The position numbers and the translations under genes were made by a program. A model generated the notes under the pieces. That model was given only the letters and a program-made list of their open reading frames with translations. It was not told where the DNA came from and searched no databases. From Sporosarcina sp. BP05 (GTDB lineage: Bacteria > Bacillota > Bacilli > Bacillales_A > Planococcaceae), in assembly GCF_014282005.1 (NCBI RefSeq), contig NZ_JACFTD010000003.1, positions 186,001-250,000 on the forward strand: a DNA stretch of 64,000 nucleotides, read 5' to 3'. Below are positions 8,558-17,866 of this stretch, piece by piece; position 1 is the first letter of the stretch, and every line of letters begins with the position of its first letter.

Positions 8558-9239
8558 GTCTCTTTGTTTCCAAATCCGCCAATCTTACTGGAATCGGTAA
8601 TCGACTTTCATTGTTTATTAATTTCAAGGTGATTTCAGTCGTCATAGGTAGATCAATTAAATTTCCACAGGAGATGAAGATAGGTTTTACATCTGTATGG
8701 GTACGCAAAGCTCTTCCATATATTTCGTTCTTCACAATTATATCTTTATATGAACCTGCTACGTTTTTTGGCATCTTGAAATTGACGCCATCTATTTTAA
8801 AGTAACTTTTAGCAATGCCGATTGTGGGTTTATTCAAAAAGAAAGAGGCGTGTGTGGCAATTCCCATACGCCTCGGATGCAGAATTCCATTTCCGTCAAA
8901 TATAAATAAATCTGGTGTTATCGTGAGTTTCTTGGCGGCTTCAATTACAAGTGGCAGTTCCCTGTAAGCGAGGTACCCAGGTCTATATGGCACATGGATT
9001 TCAGCCTTGCTTACTGCTTTTTCGACAATCGTTCGCGTTTCATAATCGATAACGATAATACTACAGACTCCCCATTCAACCCCTGTTTCTTCCCAGTATG
9101 CAACATCCACACCTGCACAGAATTTAATGTCTTGGTCTTTCGCGCTAGTTTCCAGCTTAACTTTTTTGCGCAGATTGGCCTGAATAATTTCAAAACTATC
9201 TATTTCAATTTTGAGCGGATGAATGTCCTCGATTTTCAT
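8526..9239 (-). CDS. nfi: Endonuclease V
   Basis: Deaminated-base repair enzyme that nicks the second phosphodiester 3' to inosine (and related lesions). Landmark motifs are GVDVAY (Asp45), PYRPGYLAYRE (84-94, catalytic Glu and DNA wedge) and DGNGILHPRRMGIATH (Asp115). At 237 aa it has the usual family length. It overlaps the dienelactone hydrolase gene tail-to-tail by 32 bases. Confidence 0.95.
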   Translation of the reverse strand: MKIEDIHPLKIEIDSFEIIQANLRKKVKLETSAKDQDIKFCAGVDVAYWEETGVEWGVCSIIVIDYETRTIVEKAVSKAEIHVPYRPGYLAYRELPLVIEAAKKLTITPDLFIFDGNGILHPRRMGIATHASFFLNKPTIGIAKSYFKIDGVNFKMPKNVAGSYKDIIVKNEIYGRALRTHTDVKPIFISCGNLIDLPMTTEITLKLINNESRLPIPVRLADLETKRLRKMFDSTRS

Positions 9240-9290
9240 TTGATCTCCCTTATACTTCGCTATAGGATTTCATTGCTAATGGGACTGATT

Positions 9291-10253
9291 TTAGTCAGCA
9301 ATCCGTTTTTCGCTCATTAAATCACTTACAGTACCCAGCCGGTAACCTTTCCCTTTAATTTCAATTATCATAGTCTCCAGTCCTTCAAAAACGGCTTTTG
9401 TGGGGTGCATAAGAACCATTGAACCCTTACCAACTCCAGCAACAACACGCGCAACCATTTCGGAAGTTTCTGGCTTTCTCCAGTCAACTGTATCGACCGT
9501 CCATAGAATGGTTTTCATGCCAAGCTCATTTGCGACAAGAATTGTCTCCTGATTAAAACTTCCGCTTGGCGGTGCAAACCATATCGGTTTTATACCTAGC
9601 GTTTCCTCAATTACATCATTTGTTTTTTTCAATTCAGTCACTGTTTCAGCCCGAGAGCGCAGCTTAAGATCGGGATGACTATAAGCGTGATTGCCAATTT
9701 CGTGACCCTCAAGACTAATCATAGTAGCTAGGTCGGGATTATTCTTAACCCAACTGCCATCAAAAAAGAATGTTGCCTTTACTTGGTGGTCTTTTAATGT
9801 TTTAAGAATACCTGGAATGTACTCGTTGCCCCAAGCGACATTTATTAGTAGAGCTACCATAGGTTTTTCCGAGTTGCCCCTATAAATTGGTGAGGGTTCT
9901 AAATCGTTCAGATGGACTTTTGGAGAAGTTTCAATGAATATGATTTTATTTGTATCAATATCGGTGCTAGTTTTCATATTTTTATAACTGGCTTCAATAT
10001 CAACTTTCAAACCATTATATCCGGGTATTGCTTTCCAAACTCTGTCTATTTTTGCATCAATTGGCTCAATTTCATGTTGGTCATTGTAGGCTGAAATCTT
10101 TTTAATCAGGTCATCTTTATCTGTTTCTGAGAAAGTAGTGATGGCGTTTTCAGCGTCAGACTTTGAAGATATAGCTATAAATGACTTTGTGTAAATGCTT
10201 GGCATTGAGATTAGTGCAATAAAAATCATAGTCGCGTAAATGATCTTTTTCAT
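9291..10253 (-). CDS. YlxY-like polysaccharide deacetylase homologue
   Basis: 320-aa protein with an N-terminal signal/anchor segment (residues ~4-30) and a C-terminal NodB-homology domain. Motif 2 is intact (GNHAYSHPDL, the HxxxH metal site), as is a PPSGSF motif. Motif 1, normally TFDDGP with the catalytic Asp, reads LINVAWGNEYI here, the substitution known from the sporulation-associated YlxY family. It is therefore probably not a normal deacetylase and may bind glycan or have altered chemistry. A SigA-type promoter lies at 10299-10271. Confidence 0.85.
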   Translation of the reverse strand: MKKIIYATMIFIALISMPSIYTKSFIAISSKSDAENAITTFSETDKDDLIKKISAYNDQHEIEPIDAKIDRVWKAIPGYNGLKVDIEASYKNMKTSTDIDTNKIIFIETSPKVHLNDLEPSPIYRGNSEKPMVALLINVAWGNEYIPGILKTLKDHQVKATFFFDGSWVKNNPDLATMISLEGHEIGNHAYSHPDLKLRSRAETVTELKKTNDVIEETLGIKPIWFAPPSGSFNQETILVANELGMKTILWTVDTVDWRKPETSEMVARVVAGVGKGSMVLMHPTKAVFEGLETMIIEIKGKGYRLGTVSDLMSEKRIAD

Positions 10254-10270
10254 GCTCTTTTCCCTCTTGT

Positions 10271-10299
10271 AATACAGTTAACTAAATGGTGATAGTCAA
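10271..10299 (-). promoter_or_regulatory. Promoter of the YlxY-like gene
   Basis: On the minus strand TTGACT (10299-10294), 17-base spacer, TGTATT (10276-10271), just upstream of the ATG at 10253. Confidence 0.5.
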
Positions 10300-10390
10300 G
10301 CAAATTTACGGCTGCTATATCACTTTGTATCATGGGAATCCCTCCATTCGATAGCTTGATACTGGTAGGCTTCCCGTTCAACGTTGGACT

Positions 10391-10415
10391 ATACTTGTCG
10401 TTATCTGACAAGTAT
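10391..10415. repeat. Perfect 9-bp inverted repeat
   Basis: ATACTTGTC and GACAAGTAT separated by 7 bases, in the divergent space between the YlxY-like gene and the DUF2935 gene. There is no T run, so it is more likely an operator than a terminator; the bound protein is unknown. Confidence 0.45.
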
Positions 10416-10517
10416 TACAAACTAATAAAATAGAAAGTTAGCCTGAGGATATGGGCACTTAAATCAAACGCCCAACATAGCATAGTGAGCAGTTACTAAA
10501 CAGGAAGAGGTGGAGGA

Positions 10518-11291
10518 TTGCCTTATACAGACAATTATCAAAGGGATACCTACGGCGTCATCGATTTTTGGGTGCGCAATAACTTTGAGCATGGGGAATT
10601 TTTTGACAGGGAAATAAGTCACCATGAAATGGAGCTGGCACGTGCAAATCAGGCTATGACTCAACGAATGGGTAAAATTTTCGAAAGAACGGAATCGAAG
10701 ACGGGTGATATCGGCCTGATACTTGCTGAGGCAAAAAGCTCCACACACGAATTTCACGAATTGCTCGTCCATACGATGGATAAAGCGTTACATTGCGAAG
10801 TGATTATATCTACGCCAACCTCACTCCTTGATCACATGATTCGGGAAGCGGAAGAGGCCCAAAAAGTTTTTAAATTAATAGAAACGAATGCATACGTAAA
10901 ACCAGCGGATGCAACGATACATGAAAGTAATTTTTGGCTGAGGCAAATGGTGGATCATCTCATCTTTATAAGCCATTATGTAGATGCATCCAACTACGAA
11001 CTTCACGATCAGGTTAGGGCGATGACCAGGAAATTTGAAAACCTGTTACTTCAAGCAATTTCACTAAAGACAATGATACGCCGACCGCGTAATGAGGTGT
11101 CACCAATTTTAAACAACTTCAACCAGATGGTTATTAAGGAAACAAAGGCACTTGAAGCATTTAAATTGGAATTAAGTGAGCTTATCAAAAACTGTGCAGC
11201 TGTAACAACCGCTCCACCGGACTTATTAGAGCATATCGCTAGGGAAGCGCATCACTTATGGAGGAACCTGGAAGACCAGGTTGTATTATAA
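10518..11291 (+). CDS. DUF2935 protein (ferritin-like helical repeats)
   Basis: 257-aa soluble helical protein. Two similar halves each have a block with His and Glu (HGEFFDREISHHEMEL near the start; HESNFWLRQMVDHLIFISHY in the second half), which fits the DUF2935 family of ferritin-like bundles that probably bind metal. No catalytic role is established. The TTG start at 10518 is preceded by AGGAAGAGGTGGAGG; the AGAGG at 10506-10510 gives suitable spacing, but the start is not certain. An iron transporter lies downstream, which fits a metal link but does not prove one. Confidence 0.75.
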   Translation: MPYTDNYQRDTYGVIDFWVRNNFEHGEFFDREISHHEMELARANQAMTQRMGKIFERTESKTGDIGLILAEAKSSTHEFHELLVHTMDKALHCEVIISTPTSLLDHMIREAEEAQKVFKLIETNAYVKPADATIHESNFWLRQMVDHLIFISHYVDASNYELHDQVRAMTRKFENLLLQAISLKTMIRRPRNEVSPILNNFNQMVIKETKALEAFKLELSELIKNCAAVTTAPPDLLEHIAREAHHLWRNLEDQVVL

Positions 11292-11448
11292 CTGTAAATT
11301 GCACCAATAAATGAATCATATCGTAAGAGTAGAAGTAGTTTGGGCCATTGATAAACCTATGTATCGATTGTTTTTTCTTCGGTGCAAGTCAACTCGGTTT
11401 ATCTATGGCTTTTTACTATTCAGGCAGTTGCGCTTCATTTACTTTTTG

Positions 11449-11477
11449 TTGACTTCCAGCCAATCTCATTATATATT
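11449..11477 (+). promoter_or_regulatory. Promoter of the ferric iron transporter operon
   Basis: TTGACT (11449-11454), exact 17-base spacer, TATATT (11472-11477). The Fur box begins 12 bases further on. Confidence 0.8.
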
Positions 11478-11488
11478 GTTAATGAAAT

Positions 11489-11503
11489 TGAGAATCATTT
11501 TCA
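11489..11503 (+). promoter_or_regulatory. Fur box
   Basis: TGAGAATCATTTTCA differs from the 7-1-7 consensus TGATAATNATTATCA at two positions only. It sits just downstream of the -10 box where bound Fur would block transcription, and is followed by a ferric-iron type ABC operon. Iron repression is therefore a firm inference. Confidence 0.85.
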
Positions 11504-11534
11504 ATAAAAAACGGATGTTTGGAGATGGAAGTAT

Positions 11535-12605
11535 ATGAAGAAGAGTTTGATCTTACTCGTTGTTGCCTTGATGCTTGTACTTGCTGCATGTGGAAGTACA
11601 ACTAAAAAGGAAAGTGGCGCTGATAAAGATGCAGTAGCTAAGAAACCCGAGAAATCGGAAGTGAATTTGTATACAAGCCGTCATTATGACGTCGATAATG
11701 AATTATATAAGAAGTTTGAACAAGAAACAGGCATTAAAGTTAATGTCATCAAAGACGAAGCAGACGTACTAATCGAACGCATTAAACGGGAGGGAACTGC
11801 AACAAAAGCAGATTTATTACTGACAGCTGACGTTGGCAGACTGTATCGTGCGAAAGAAGAAGGACTTCTTCAAACAGTGTCAAGTGACATCTTATCGAAA
11901 CAAATACCAGAAAAATTACGTGATGTTGACGACATGTGGGTCGGTTTGACGAAACGTGCGAGAATTCTAGTGTATAATAAAGATAAGGTCAAACCTGAAG
12001 AGCTTTCTACATACGAAGCACTCACAGAAGACCAGTGGAAAAACCGAGTACTTGTCCGTTCATCTGAGAGTGTTTATAATCAGTCACTTCTTGCTTCATT
12101 CATCGAGATAAATGGTGAAGAAAAAGCAAAAGAGTGGGCACAAGGCATTGTCAATAACTTTGCCCAAAACCCTGAAGGCGGGGATCGAGACCAAGCGAAA
12201 GCAATCGCTGCGGGTATCGGTGACATCGCAATTATGAATTCATACTATTTCGGTCAAATGCTTAATTCACAAGAACCTGAAGAAGTGAAAGTAGCGGAAA
12301 ACCTTGGTGTCTTCTTCCCGAACCAAGAAACGACGGGTACACATGTAAATATTAGTGGAGCTGGAGTTATCAAAGGTTCGAAAAATGCGGATAATGCACT
12401 TAAATTACTTGAATTCCTTACAGGGGAAGAAGCGCAAGGCGAGTTTGCCTCAGCGAATTATGAATTCCCTGTGAATCATAATGTAGCACCTTCAGAGCTC
12501 CTTAAATCTTGGGGAGAATTTAAAGAACAAGATATACCATTATCGACTTTAGGAGAAAATAACGCGAAAGCGATTATGATTTTTAACGAAGTCGGCTGGA
12601 AATAA
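11535..12605 (+). CDS. Ferric iron ABC transporter, substrate-binding lipoprotein (FbpA/FutA family)
   Basis: 356-aa extracellular lipoprotein that captures Fe3+ and delivers it to the permease. Residues 1-19 form a lipoprotein signal ending in the lipobox LAAC, with Cys19 lipidated; a charged linker follows. The mature start VNLYTSRHYDVDNELYKKF is typical of FutA/FbpA iron-binding proteins, and paired tyrosines later (NSYYFG) fit the metal site. First gene of an SBP-permease-ATPase operon under a Fur box. GGAG lies 10 bases upstream of the ATG. Confidence 0.92.
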   Translation: MKKSLILLVVALMLVLAACGSTTKKESGADKDAVAKKPEKSEVNLYTSRHYDVDNELYKKFEQETGIKVNVIKDEADVLIERIKREGTATKADLLLTADVGRLYRAKEEGLLQTVSSDILSKQIPEKLRDVDDMWVGLTKRARILVYNKDKVKPEELSTYEALTEDQWKNRVLVRSSESVYNQSLLASFIEINGEEKAKEWAQGIVNNFAQNPEGGDRDQAKAIAAGIGDIAIMNSYYFGQMLNSQEPEEVKVAENLGVFFPNQETTGTHVNISGAGVIKGSKNADNALKLLEFLTGEEAQGEFASANYEFPVNHNVAPSELLKSWGEFKEQDIPLSTLGENNAKAIMIFNEVGWK

Positions 12606-12611
12606 AAGTCG

Positions 12612-12644
12612 AGCCCCCTACCGTATTTTCGGCTAGGGGGTTAT
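12612..12644 (+). terminator. GC-rich hairpin between binding protein and permease genes
   Basis: CCCCCTACCG pairs with CGGCTAGGGGG, with a single bulge, followed by TTATTGC. The T run is poor, so it probably acts as a partial terminator or 3' stabiliser that keeps binding-protein mRNA in excess over permease mRNA. Confidence 0.6.
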
Positions 12645-12661
12645 TGCTTAAAAGGTAGAGG

Positions 12662-14305
12662 ATGGGTTATGTCATGAACAAGCATTTAGCTAATGTAAAC
12701 GGGTGGACGATAGGGGCAGTACTTATCATCATCTTGCTGTTTTTACCGAATGTGTCGATTGTAACCGGTGTTTTTTCACCAGCAAGTGAAAATTGGACGC
12801 ATATAAAAGAATTCATGTTACTTAACTATATAAAGTCGTCGCTCACACTCGTTTTCTTTACTGCGCTGTTCACGATTGCAATCGGGCTAAGTCTCGCTTG
12901 GCTCATTGCCCAATATGATTTTCCGCTTAGGAACTTTATGAAATGGGCACTGATTCTTCCTTTATCGATTCCGCCTTTCATTGGTGCCTATACGTATCAT
13001 GGCATCATTAATTACACGGGTGTCATACAAAAAACACTTCGTAACCATTTCGATGTGACACCGAATCCCGCCTATTTTGATATTATGAATGTCCCAGGCG
13101 CGATTTTCATTTATACTCTGTTTCTTTATCCATACGTTTATATGATTACGAGAATTTTTCTTTCTCACCAATCTGCTTCTTTAATTGAAAGTGCGCGCAC
13201 TTTAGGGAAAGGCCCTTTAGAAATATTCTTTAGAGTTGTGATCCCGATTTCCCGTGTATCCATAATTGGTGGTGCAAGTCTAGTAGTGTTGGAAGTTTTA
13301 AACGACTACGGGGTAGTTAAATATTTCGGAATCCAAACGTTTAGTACGGCTATTTTTCAAACGTGGTTTGGGCTTGGTGATTTGGATGCAGCTATCAAGC
13401 TAGCTGCATCTTTAATGGGAATCGTTATTTTCATCTTAGTCATCGAACGTTTACTGCGGGGAGGCAAACAGTTTAGTTATTCCACGACAAAAGTTAGACC
13501 ACTTCCACTTGTAAGATTAAAAGGGAGAAAAGCGGTATTTGCGACGTTGTACACATTAGTTATTTTTAGTGTTGCGTTTCTTATCCCGATTCTTCAGTTG
13601 ATTGACTGGGTTATTCTTACATTCGGTAAAGTGCCGATGCATGATGTATTATTTTACACCAAAAACTCCGTTATTGTAGCTGGCCTTGGTGCCTTCCTTA
13701 TTATTGTATTTTCATTGGTTGTCGGTAACTTTAGTCGAGTGGTCAATCATAAGTTTGCGAAAATATTGCCGAAATTGACGGTTCTGGGTTATTCAATACC
13801 CGGGGTAGTTGTTGCTGTGGCTGTCATAACAACCTTCATTGCGCTTGACCGATTTCTTGCGCCTGTTTACCAATATTTTGGCATGGATTCAGAACTCGTC
13901 TTAAGTGTTAGTCTATTCATGCTAATCAGCGCCTATGTCATCCGTTTTTTTGCAATCGGTTATAATTCGATTGAATCAGGTTTCGATAAAATCGGAACGG
14001 ATTTCCGCGATGCATCGCGTATGCTAGGAGCAAATAGCCTACGAACGTTTTTTAAGATAGATGTTCCGATGATGAAGGGTGCTATTATTAGTGGATTTAT
14101 CCTTGTGTTTGTGGATATACTGAAAGAAATTCCGTTAACACTTATCTTACGACCATTTAATTACGATACACTCGCCACGAAGGCGTTCCAATATGCAAGT
14201 GATGAAAAGATTATGGAGGCATCCCAAGCTTCATTATTAATTGTCGGAGTGAGCACAATTGCGATCTTTGTTTTCCATAAGTTACTCAGAGAGGAGCCGA
14301 AATAA
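12662..14305 (+). CDS. Ferric iron ABC transporter permease (FbpB-like, fused)
   Basis: 547-aa membrane protein with about 12 hydrophobic segments in two homologous halves, each ending in an EAA-type loop (SARTLGKGPLEIFFRVVIP and DASRMLGANSLRTFFKIDVP). This double-domain arrangement is characteristic of FbpB/SfuB iron permeases. ATG 12662 follows AAAGG closely; ATG 12674 is an alternative start. The gene ends one base before the ATPase gene. Confidence 0.92.
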   Translation: MGYVMNKHLANVNGWTIGAVLIIILLFLPNVSIVTGVFSPASENWTHIKEFMLLNYIKSSLTLVFFTALFTIAIGLSLAWLIAQYDFPLRNFMKWALILPLSIPPFIGAYTYHGIINYTGVIQKTLRNHFDVTPNPAYFDIMNVPGAIFIYTLFLYPYVYMITRIFLSHQSASLIESARTLGKGPLEIFFRVVIPISRVSIIGGASLVVLEVLNDYGVVKYFGIQTFSTAIFQTWFGLGDLDAAIKLAASLMGIVIFILVIERLLRGGKQFSYSTTKVRPLPLVRLKGRKAVFATLYTLVIFSVAFLIPILQLIDWVILTFGKVPMHDVLFYTKNSVIVAGLGAFLIIVFSLVVGNFSRVVNHKFAKILPKLTVLGYSIPGVVVAVAVITTFIALDRFLAPVYQYFGMDSELVLSVSLFMLISAYVIRFFAIGYNSIESGFDKIGTDFRDASRMLGANSLRTFFKIDVPMMKGAIISGFILVFVDILKEIPLTLILRPFNYDTLATKAFQYASDEKIMEASQASLLIVGVSTIAIFVFHKLLREEPK

Positions 14306-14306
14306 T

Positions 14307-15047
14307 ATGTTTATGGATATTAAAAATTTACAGTTTACTTATCCCAAATCAACTTTGAATACGGTAGATAACTTTTCATTCACAGTGGAAAAAGGAGAAG
14401 TTATTTCAATACTTGGACGAAGTGGGAGTGGGAAAAGTACACTTTTACGCTTAATTGCAGGACTAGAAATGCCAGCAGGAGGTGCGTTTTCTCTAAATGG
14501 CAAGAAGATGTTTTGCGACAAAACTTTCCTGCAACCGGAAAAACGCGGAATCGGTATGGTTTTTCAGGACTACGCACTGTTTCCACATATGAGTGTTGAA
14601 GAAAATATACTATTCGGGCTCCCGAAAATGAGTAGGAAAGACAAGAAGAAACGAGCGCAAGAAGTGCTTGAACTTGTTGAGTTAATAGGATTTGAGAAAC
14701 GCTACCCACATCAATTAAGTGGAGGCCAACAGCAACGTGTTGCACTCGCAAGGGCACTGGCTCCGGAACCAGAGCTCCTTCTCCTTGATGAGCCGTTCAG
14801 TAATTTGGATACAGATTTACAAGTGAAAATCCGCGGTGATCTTCGACGGATTTTGAAAAAGGCAAAAACGACTGCTATTTTTGTTACGCATAATCAAAAT
14901 GACGCTCATGCACTTGCAGATCGCATTGTGAAGATTAAAGACGGCAAGATTGAAAAAATCGGTCGACCTTGCGATTTATTGGGCGTTTCACCTACGGAAA
15001 TTCCTGGCATGGTTGAAATTACTTACGAAGAACTTATCGGTGTTTGA
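14307..15047 (+). CDS. Ferric iron ABC transporter ATP-binding protein (FbpC-like)
   Basis: 246-aa ATPase: Walker A GRSGSGKST, Q-loop FQDYALFPH, signature LSGGQQQ, Walker B LLLLDEP and switch His in VTHNQ. It stops soon after the nucleotide-binding domain, so it lacks the C-terminal regulatory domain of classical ~350-aa FbpC. The start at 14307 is supported by GAGGAG (14291-14296) inside the permease gene; upstream codons in frame lie within the permease and are rejected. Confidence 0.93.
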   Translation: MFMDIKNLQFTYPKSTLNTVDNFSFTVEKGEVISILGRSGSGKSTLLRLIAGLEMPAGGAFSLNGKKMFCDKTFLQPEKRGIGMVFQDYALFPHMSVEENILFGLPKMSRKDKKKRAQEVLELVELIGFEKRYPHQLSGGQQQRVALARALAPEPELLLLDEPFSNLDTDLQVKIRGDLRRILKKAKTTAIFVTHNQNDAHALADRIVKIKDGKIEKIGRPCDLLGVSPTEIPGMVEITYEELIGV

Positions 15048-15205
15048 TAAAGTGAAACTTTTATCAATGGAGGCTTCATCCCCACTGATTGTTAGTTGAA
15101 CCAATCGGGCTTTTACGGGCAGTTGATCCCCAACCTATGCCTCCCGATTCAACTTAATCTTTTGCTGAGGATTGTACTGCGCGGTAATGCGGGATAAAGT
15201 GAACT
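15047..15205 (+). repeat. Folded intergenic element flanked by a direct repeat
   Basis: Between the iron operon and the thrS promoter. GGAGGC (15069-15074) can pair with GCCTCC (15139-15144), enclosing a hairpin with GATTG/CAATC arms (15086-15106). GATAAAGTGAA-CTT occurs on both sides (about 15047 and 15192). I have an impression that similar GGGCTTTTACGGGCAGTTGAT sequences recur in Bacillales intergenic regions, but cannot verify this here; there is no second copy in the window. No gene is visible. Confidence 0.5.
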
Positions 15206-15233
15206 TGCAATTAATTCGTAATCGACGTATACT
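15205..15233 (+). promoter_or_regulatory. Promoter of the thrS T-box transcript
   Basis: TTGCAA (15205-15210), 17-base spacer, TATACT (15228-15233). Confidence 0.75.
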
Positions 15234-15239
15234 CAGTTT

Positions 15240-15556
15240 TAATTAATAATTTGAAATGCATGGAAGAGGACAACAATCATTTTGTCTACCTAAAGAGAAC
15301 GGGGCCATTGGCTGAAAGCCCTGCAGGATAGAAGGATGATTTACCACCTTGGAGCAGCATCGGTGAACTTACTAAAGTAACCGATGACGGAACCCGGTCC
15401 GTTACCCGACGTCAAGCTTCATCTTTTTGCTACGTTTGTCTAGCTTTAGTGGTCGTAACAGTCCACTTACGCTTTTCAGAGTACTGAATTGAAGGAAGAA
15501 GGGTGGAACCGCGAGCTAAAGCTTCGTCCCTTTCCAGGGATGGGGCTTTTTTTGTT
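15240..15556 (+). promoter_or_regulatory. T-box leader, threonine-specific
   Basis: Riboswitch that senses uncharged tRNA-Thr and allows read-through into thrS. The T-box sequence AGGGTGGAACCGCG is at 15500-15513. A probable ACC (Thr) specifier, followed by A as usual, is at 15343-15345. The terminator (arms about 15521-15531 and 15536-15546, then a T run) ends the leader. The specifier choice fits the downstream gene. Confidence 0.92.
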
Positions 15557-15588
15557 TTTCAATTATAATAAAAGAGGAGTGCTTAACA

Positions 15589-17523
15589 ATGACAACTATG
15601 ATTAATTTGAAATTTCCAGATGGTGCTGTGAAAGAATTTCCACAAGGCACAACTACAGAAGATATTGCAGGTTCAATTAGCCCAGGACTTCGAAAAAGTG
15701 CGTTGGCGGGTAAAGTTGGAGACAAGTTAATAGACTTAAAATCATCGATTTCTGAGGACGGCGATATCGCGATTATCACACCTCAATCACCGGAAGCACT
15801 TGAAATATTACGCCACAGTACAGCACATCTACTTGCGCAAGCTGTAAAACGTAAGTTCCCTAATGCGAAGCTAGGTATCGGACCAGTTATTCAAAGCGGA
15901 TTTTATTATGATATTGATTCGCCTGAACCGATTACAGCAGAAGACTTACCTGAACTTGAAAAAGAGATGAGAAGAATTATTGCTGAAAACGTGGAAGTAA
16001 TTCGTCATGATGTATCTCGTGAAGAGGCGAAAAGACGTTTCGAAGAAATAGATGATAACTATAAATTAGAACTTCTAGAAGCGATTCCTGAGGGCGAGCA
16101 AGTGTCTATCTACGAGCAAGGCGACTTCATCGACTTGTGTCGCGGTGTTCACGTTCCATCTACAGGGAAGTTAAAGGAATTCAAACTTCTTAGCATCGCA
16201 GGCGCTTATTGGCGCGGCGATTCGAATAACAAAATGTTACAACGGATTTACGGTACAGCTTTCTTCAAAAAAGAAGAACTGAAAGAACATCTTCGTCTCT
16301 TGGAAGAAGCTAAGGAGCGAGATCACCGTAAAATCGGGAAAGAACTTAATCTGTTCATGAACTCTCAAAAAGTGGGTCAAGGCTTGCCGATGTGGTTACC
16401 TAAGGGAGCAACAATTCGCCGAATCATTGAGAGATACATCGTTGATAAGGAACAAAAGCTTGGTTATGACCACGTTTATACTCCAGTTCTCGGCAGCGTG
16501 GAATTGTATAAAACATCAGGTCACTGGGATCACTATCAAGATGGCATGTTCCCTGTAATGAGCATGGACAATGAAGATCTTGTCCTGCGTCCAATGAACT
16601 GTCCACATCATATGATGATTTATAAAAATGGAATTCATTCATACAGAAACCTTCCACTGCGTATTGCAGAACTTGGTACAATGCACCGTTATGAAATGTC
16701 AGGAGCACTATCAGGCTTGCAGCGCGTTCGTGGAATGACTTTGAATGATGCGCATATCTTTGTTCGTCCCGATCAGATTAAAGATGAATTCAAACGCGTT
16801 GTACAACTAGTTATTGATGTTTATAAAGATTTCAATATTGAAGATTATTCTTTCCGTGTTTCTTACCGGGATCCGGCGGATAAAGAAAAATACTTTGACG
16901 ACGATGCAATGTGGAATCGTGCACAAACAATGCTGAAAGAAGCGATGGATGAAATGGGTCTTGACTATGTTGAAGCAGAAGGAGAAGCTGCATTTTACGG
17001 ACCTAAACTCGATGTTCAAGTGAAAACAGCAATTGGTATGGAAGAAACGTTGTCAACAGTACAACTCGATTTCTTACTTCCTGAACGTTTCGATCTAACA
17101 TATGTTGGTGAAGATGGAAAACAACATCGCCCAGTTGTCATTCACCGTGGTGTTGTTTCAACTATGGAACGTTTTGTTGCATTCCTAATTGAAGAATACA
17201 AAGGCGCATTCCCAACTTGGTTAGCACCTGTCCAAGTAGAAGTAATTCCAGTTTCACCAGATGCGCATTTTGACTATGCAGATAGCGTCCGTGAAAAATT
17301 GGTTGCTGCTGGATTCCGTGTTAATATTGACAGCCGTGATGAGAAAATTGGTTACAAGATTCGGGAAGCGCAAATGCAAAAAGTACCTTATATGCTCGTT
17401 CTTGGCGACAAGGAAGTTGAATCAGGAGAAGTGAACGTCCGTAAATATGGCGAACAGCAATCAGAAAGCTTGCCATTCGACGAATTCCTTGCTAGACTAA
17501 AGGAAGAAGTTACGAGTATTTAA
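15589..17523 (+). CDS. thrS: Threonyl-tRNA synthetase
   Basis: Charges tRNA-Thr. 644 aa with an N-terminal TGS domain (from [14 protein letters not shown]), the editing domain with [11 protein letters not shown], and the class II catalytic core; RPMNCPHHM carries zinc-binding Cys and His residues, and the anticodon-binding domain ends the protein. GAGGAG lies 9 bases before the ATG. Expression is controlled by the Thr T-box immediately upstream. Confidence 0.98.
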   Translation: MTTMINLKFPDGAVKEFPQGTTTEDIAGSISPGLRKSALAGKVGDKLIDLKSSISEDGDIAIITPQSPEALEILRHSTAHLLAQAVKRKFPNAKLGIGPVIQSGFYYDIDSPEPITAEDLPELEKEMRRIIAENVEVIRHDVSREEAKRRFEEIDDNYKLELLEAIPEGEQVSIYEQGDFIDLCRGVHVPSTGKLKEFKLLSIAGAYWRGDSNNKMLQRIYGTAFFKKEELKEHLRLLEEAKERDHRKIGKELNLFMNSQKVGQGLPMWLPKGATIRRIIERYIVDKEQKLGYDHVYTPVLGSVELYKTSGHWDHYQDGMFPVMSMDNEDLVLRPMNCPHHMMIYKNGIHSYRNLPLRIAELGTMHRYEMSGALSGLQRVRGMTLNDAHIFVRPDQIKDEFKRVVQLVIDVYKDFNIEDYSFRVSYRDPADKEKYFDDDAMWNRAQTMLKEAMDEMGLDYVEAEGEAAFYGPKLDVQVKTAIGMEETLSTVQLDFLLPERFDLTYVGEDGKQHRPVVIHRGVVSTMERFVAFLIEEYKGAFPTWLAPVQVEVIPVSPDAHFDYADSVREKLVAAGFRVNIDSRDEKIGYKIREAQMQKVPYMLVLGDKEVESGEVNVRKYGEQQSESLPFDEFLARLKEEVTSI

Positions 17524-17587
17524 ATTAATATAGCAGTGGTCAAAACACAGCTATATAAATCTAGTCGTAATTGCTTTTTAAAACCTG

Positions 17588-17616
17588 TTGACAAGTTTAT
17601 TGTCACATGGTAAAGT
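17588..17616 (+). promoter_or_regulatory. Promoter of infC-rpmI-rplT
   Basis: TTGACA (17588-17593), 17-base spacer, TAAAGT (17611-17616). Confidence 0.75.
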
Positions 17617-17639
17617 AATTAAGGTTAGTAATGACTGAA

Positions 17640-17787
17640 TACAGTTTGTGGTATAAGAAGAGGCTACCCGCTTCTCACCTGTTCGACGCTAAAACGTTGT
17701 TGACGGGTTAAAACATGAGTGAAGTGCCGTGCATTTGCACGTACACATACGCGGGTAGACAAATCCAATTTGTCTACCTTTTTTTAT
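17640..17787 (+). promoter_or_regulatory. L20-type ribosomal leader with terminator
   Basis: Leader of the infC operon, by position and features the Bacillus L20 autoregulatory leader. A terminator GGTAGACAAAT/ATTTGTCTACC (17754-17778) is followed by seven T. The upstream CTACCCGC (17664-17671) can pair with GCGGGTAG (17751-17758) and so compete with the terminator. In B. subtilis, L20 binding favours termination; the same is inferred here. Confidence 0.85.
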
Positions 17788-17866
17788 TGGATGGACCTGT
17801 GGGACCGCTCGAACCGGACGGTATACCCAAACCATGTATTCGAGAAATATCCGGAGGTGGATTACT

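Noticed and set aside
11311..11538. 75-codon open frame before the iron transporter
   Set aside because: It contains the promoter and Fur box of the transporter and has no family-like sequence.
17525..17560. Terminator after thrS
   Set aside because: ATATAGC/GCTATAT can pair, but the stem is short and there is no T run.
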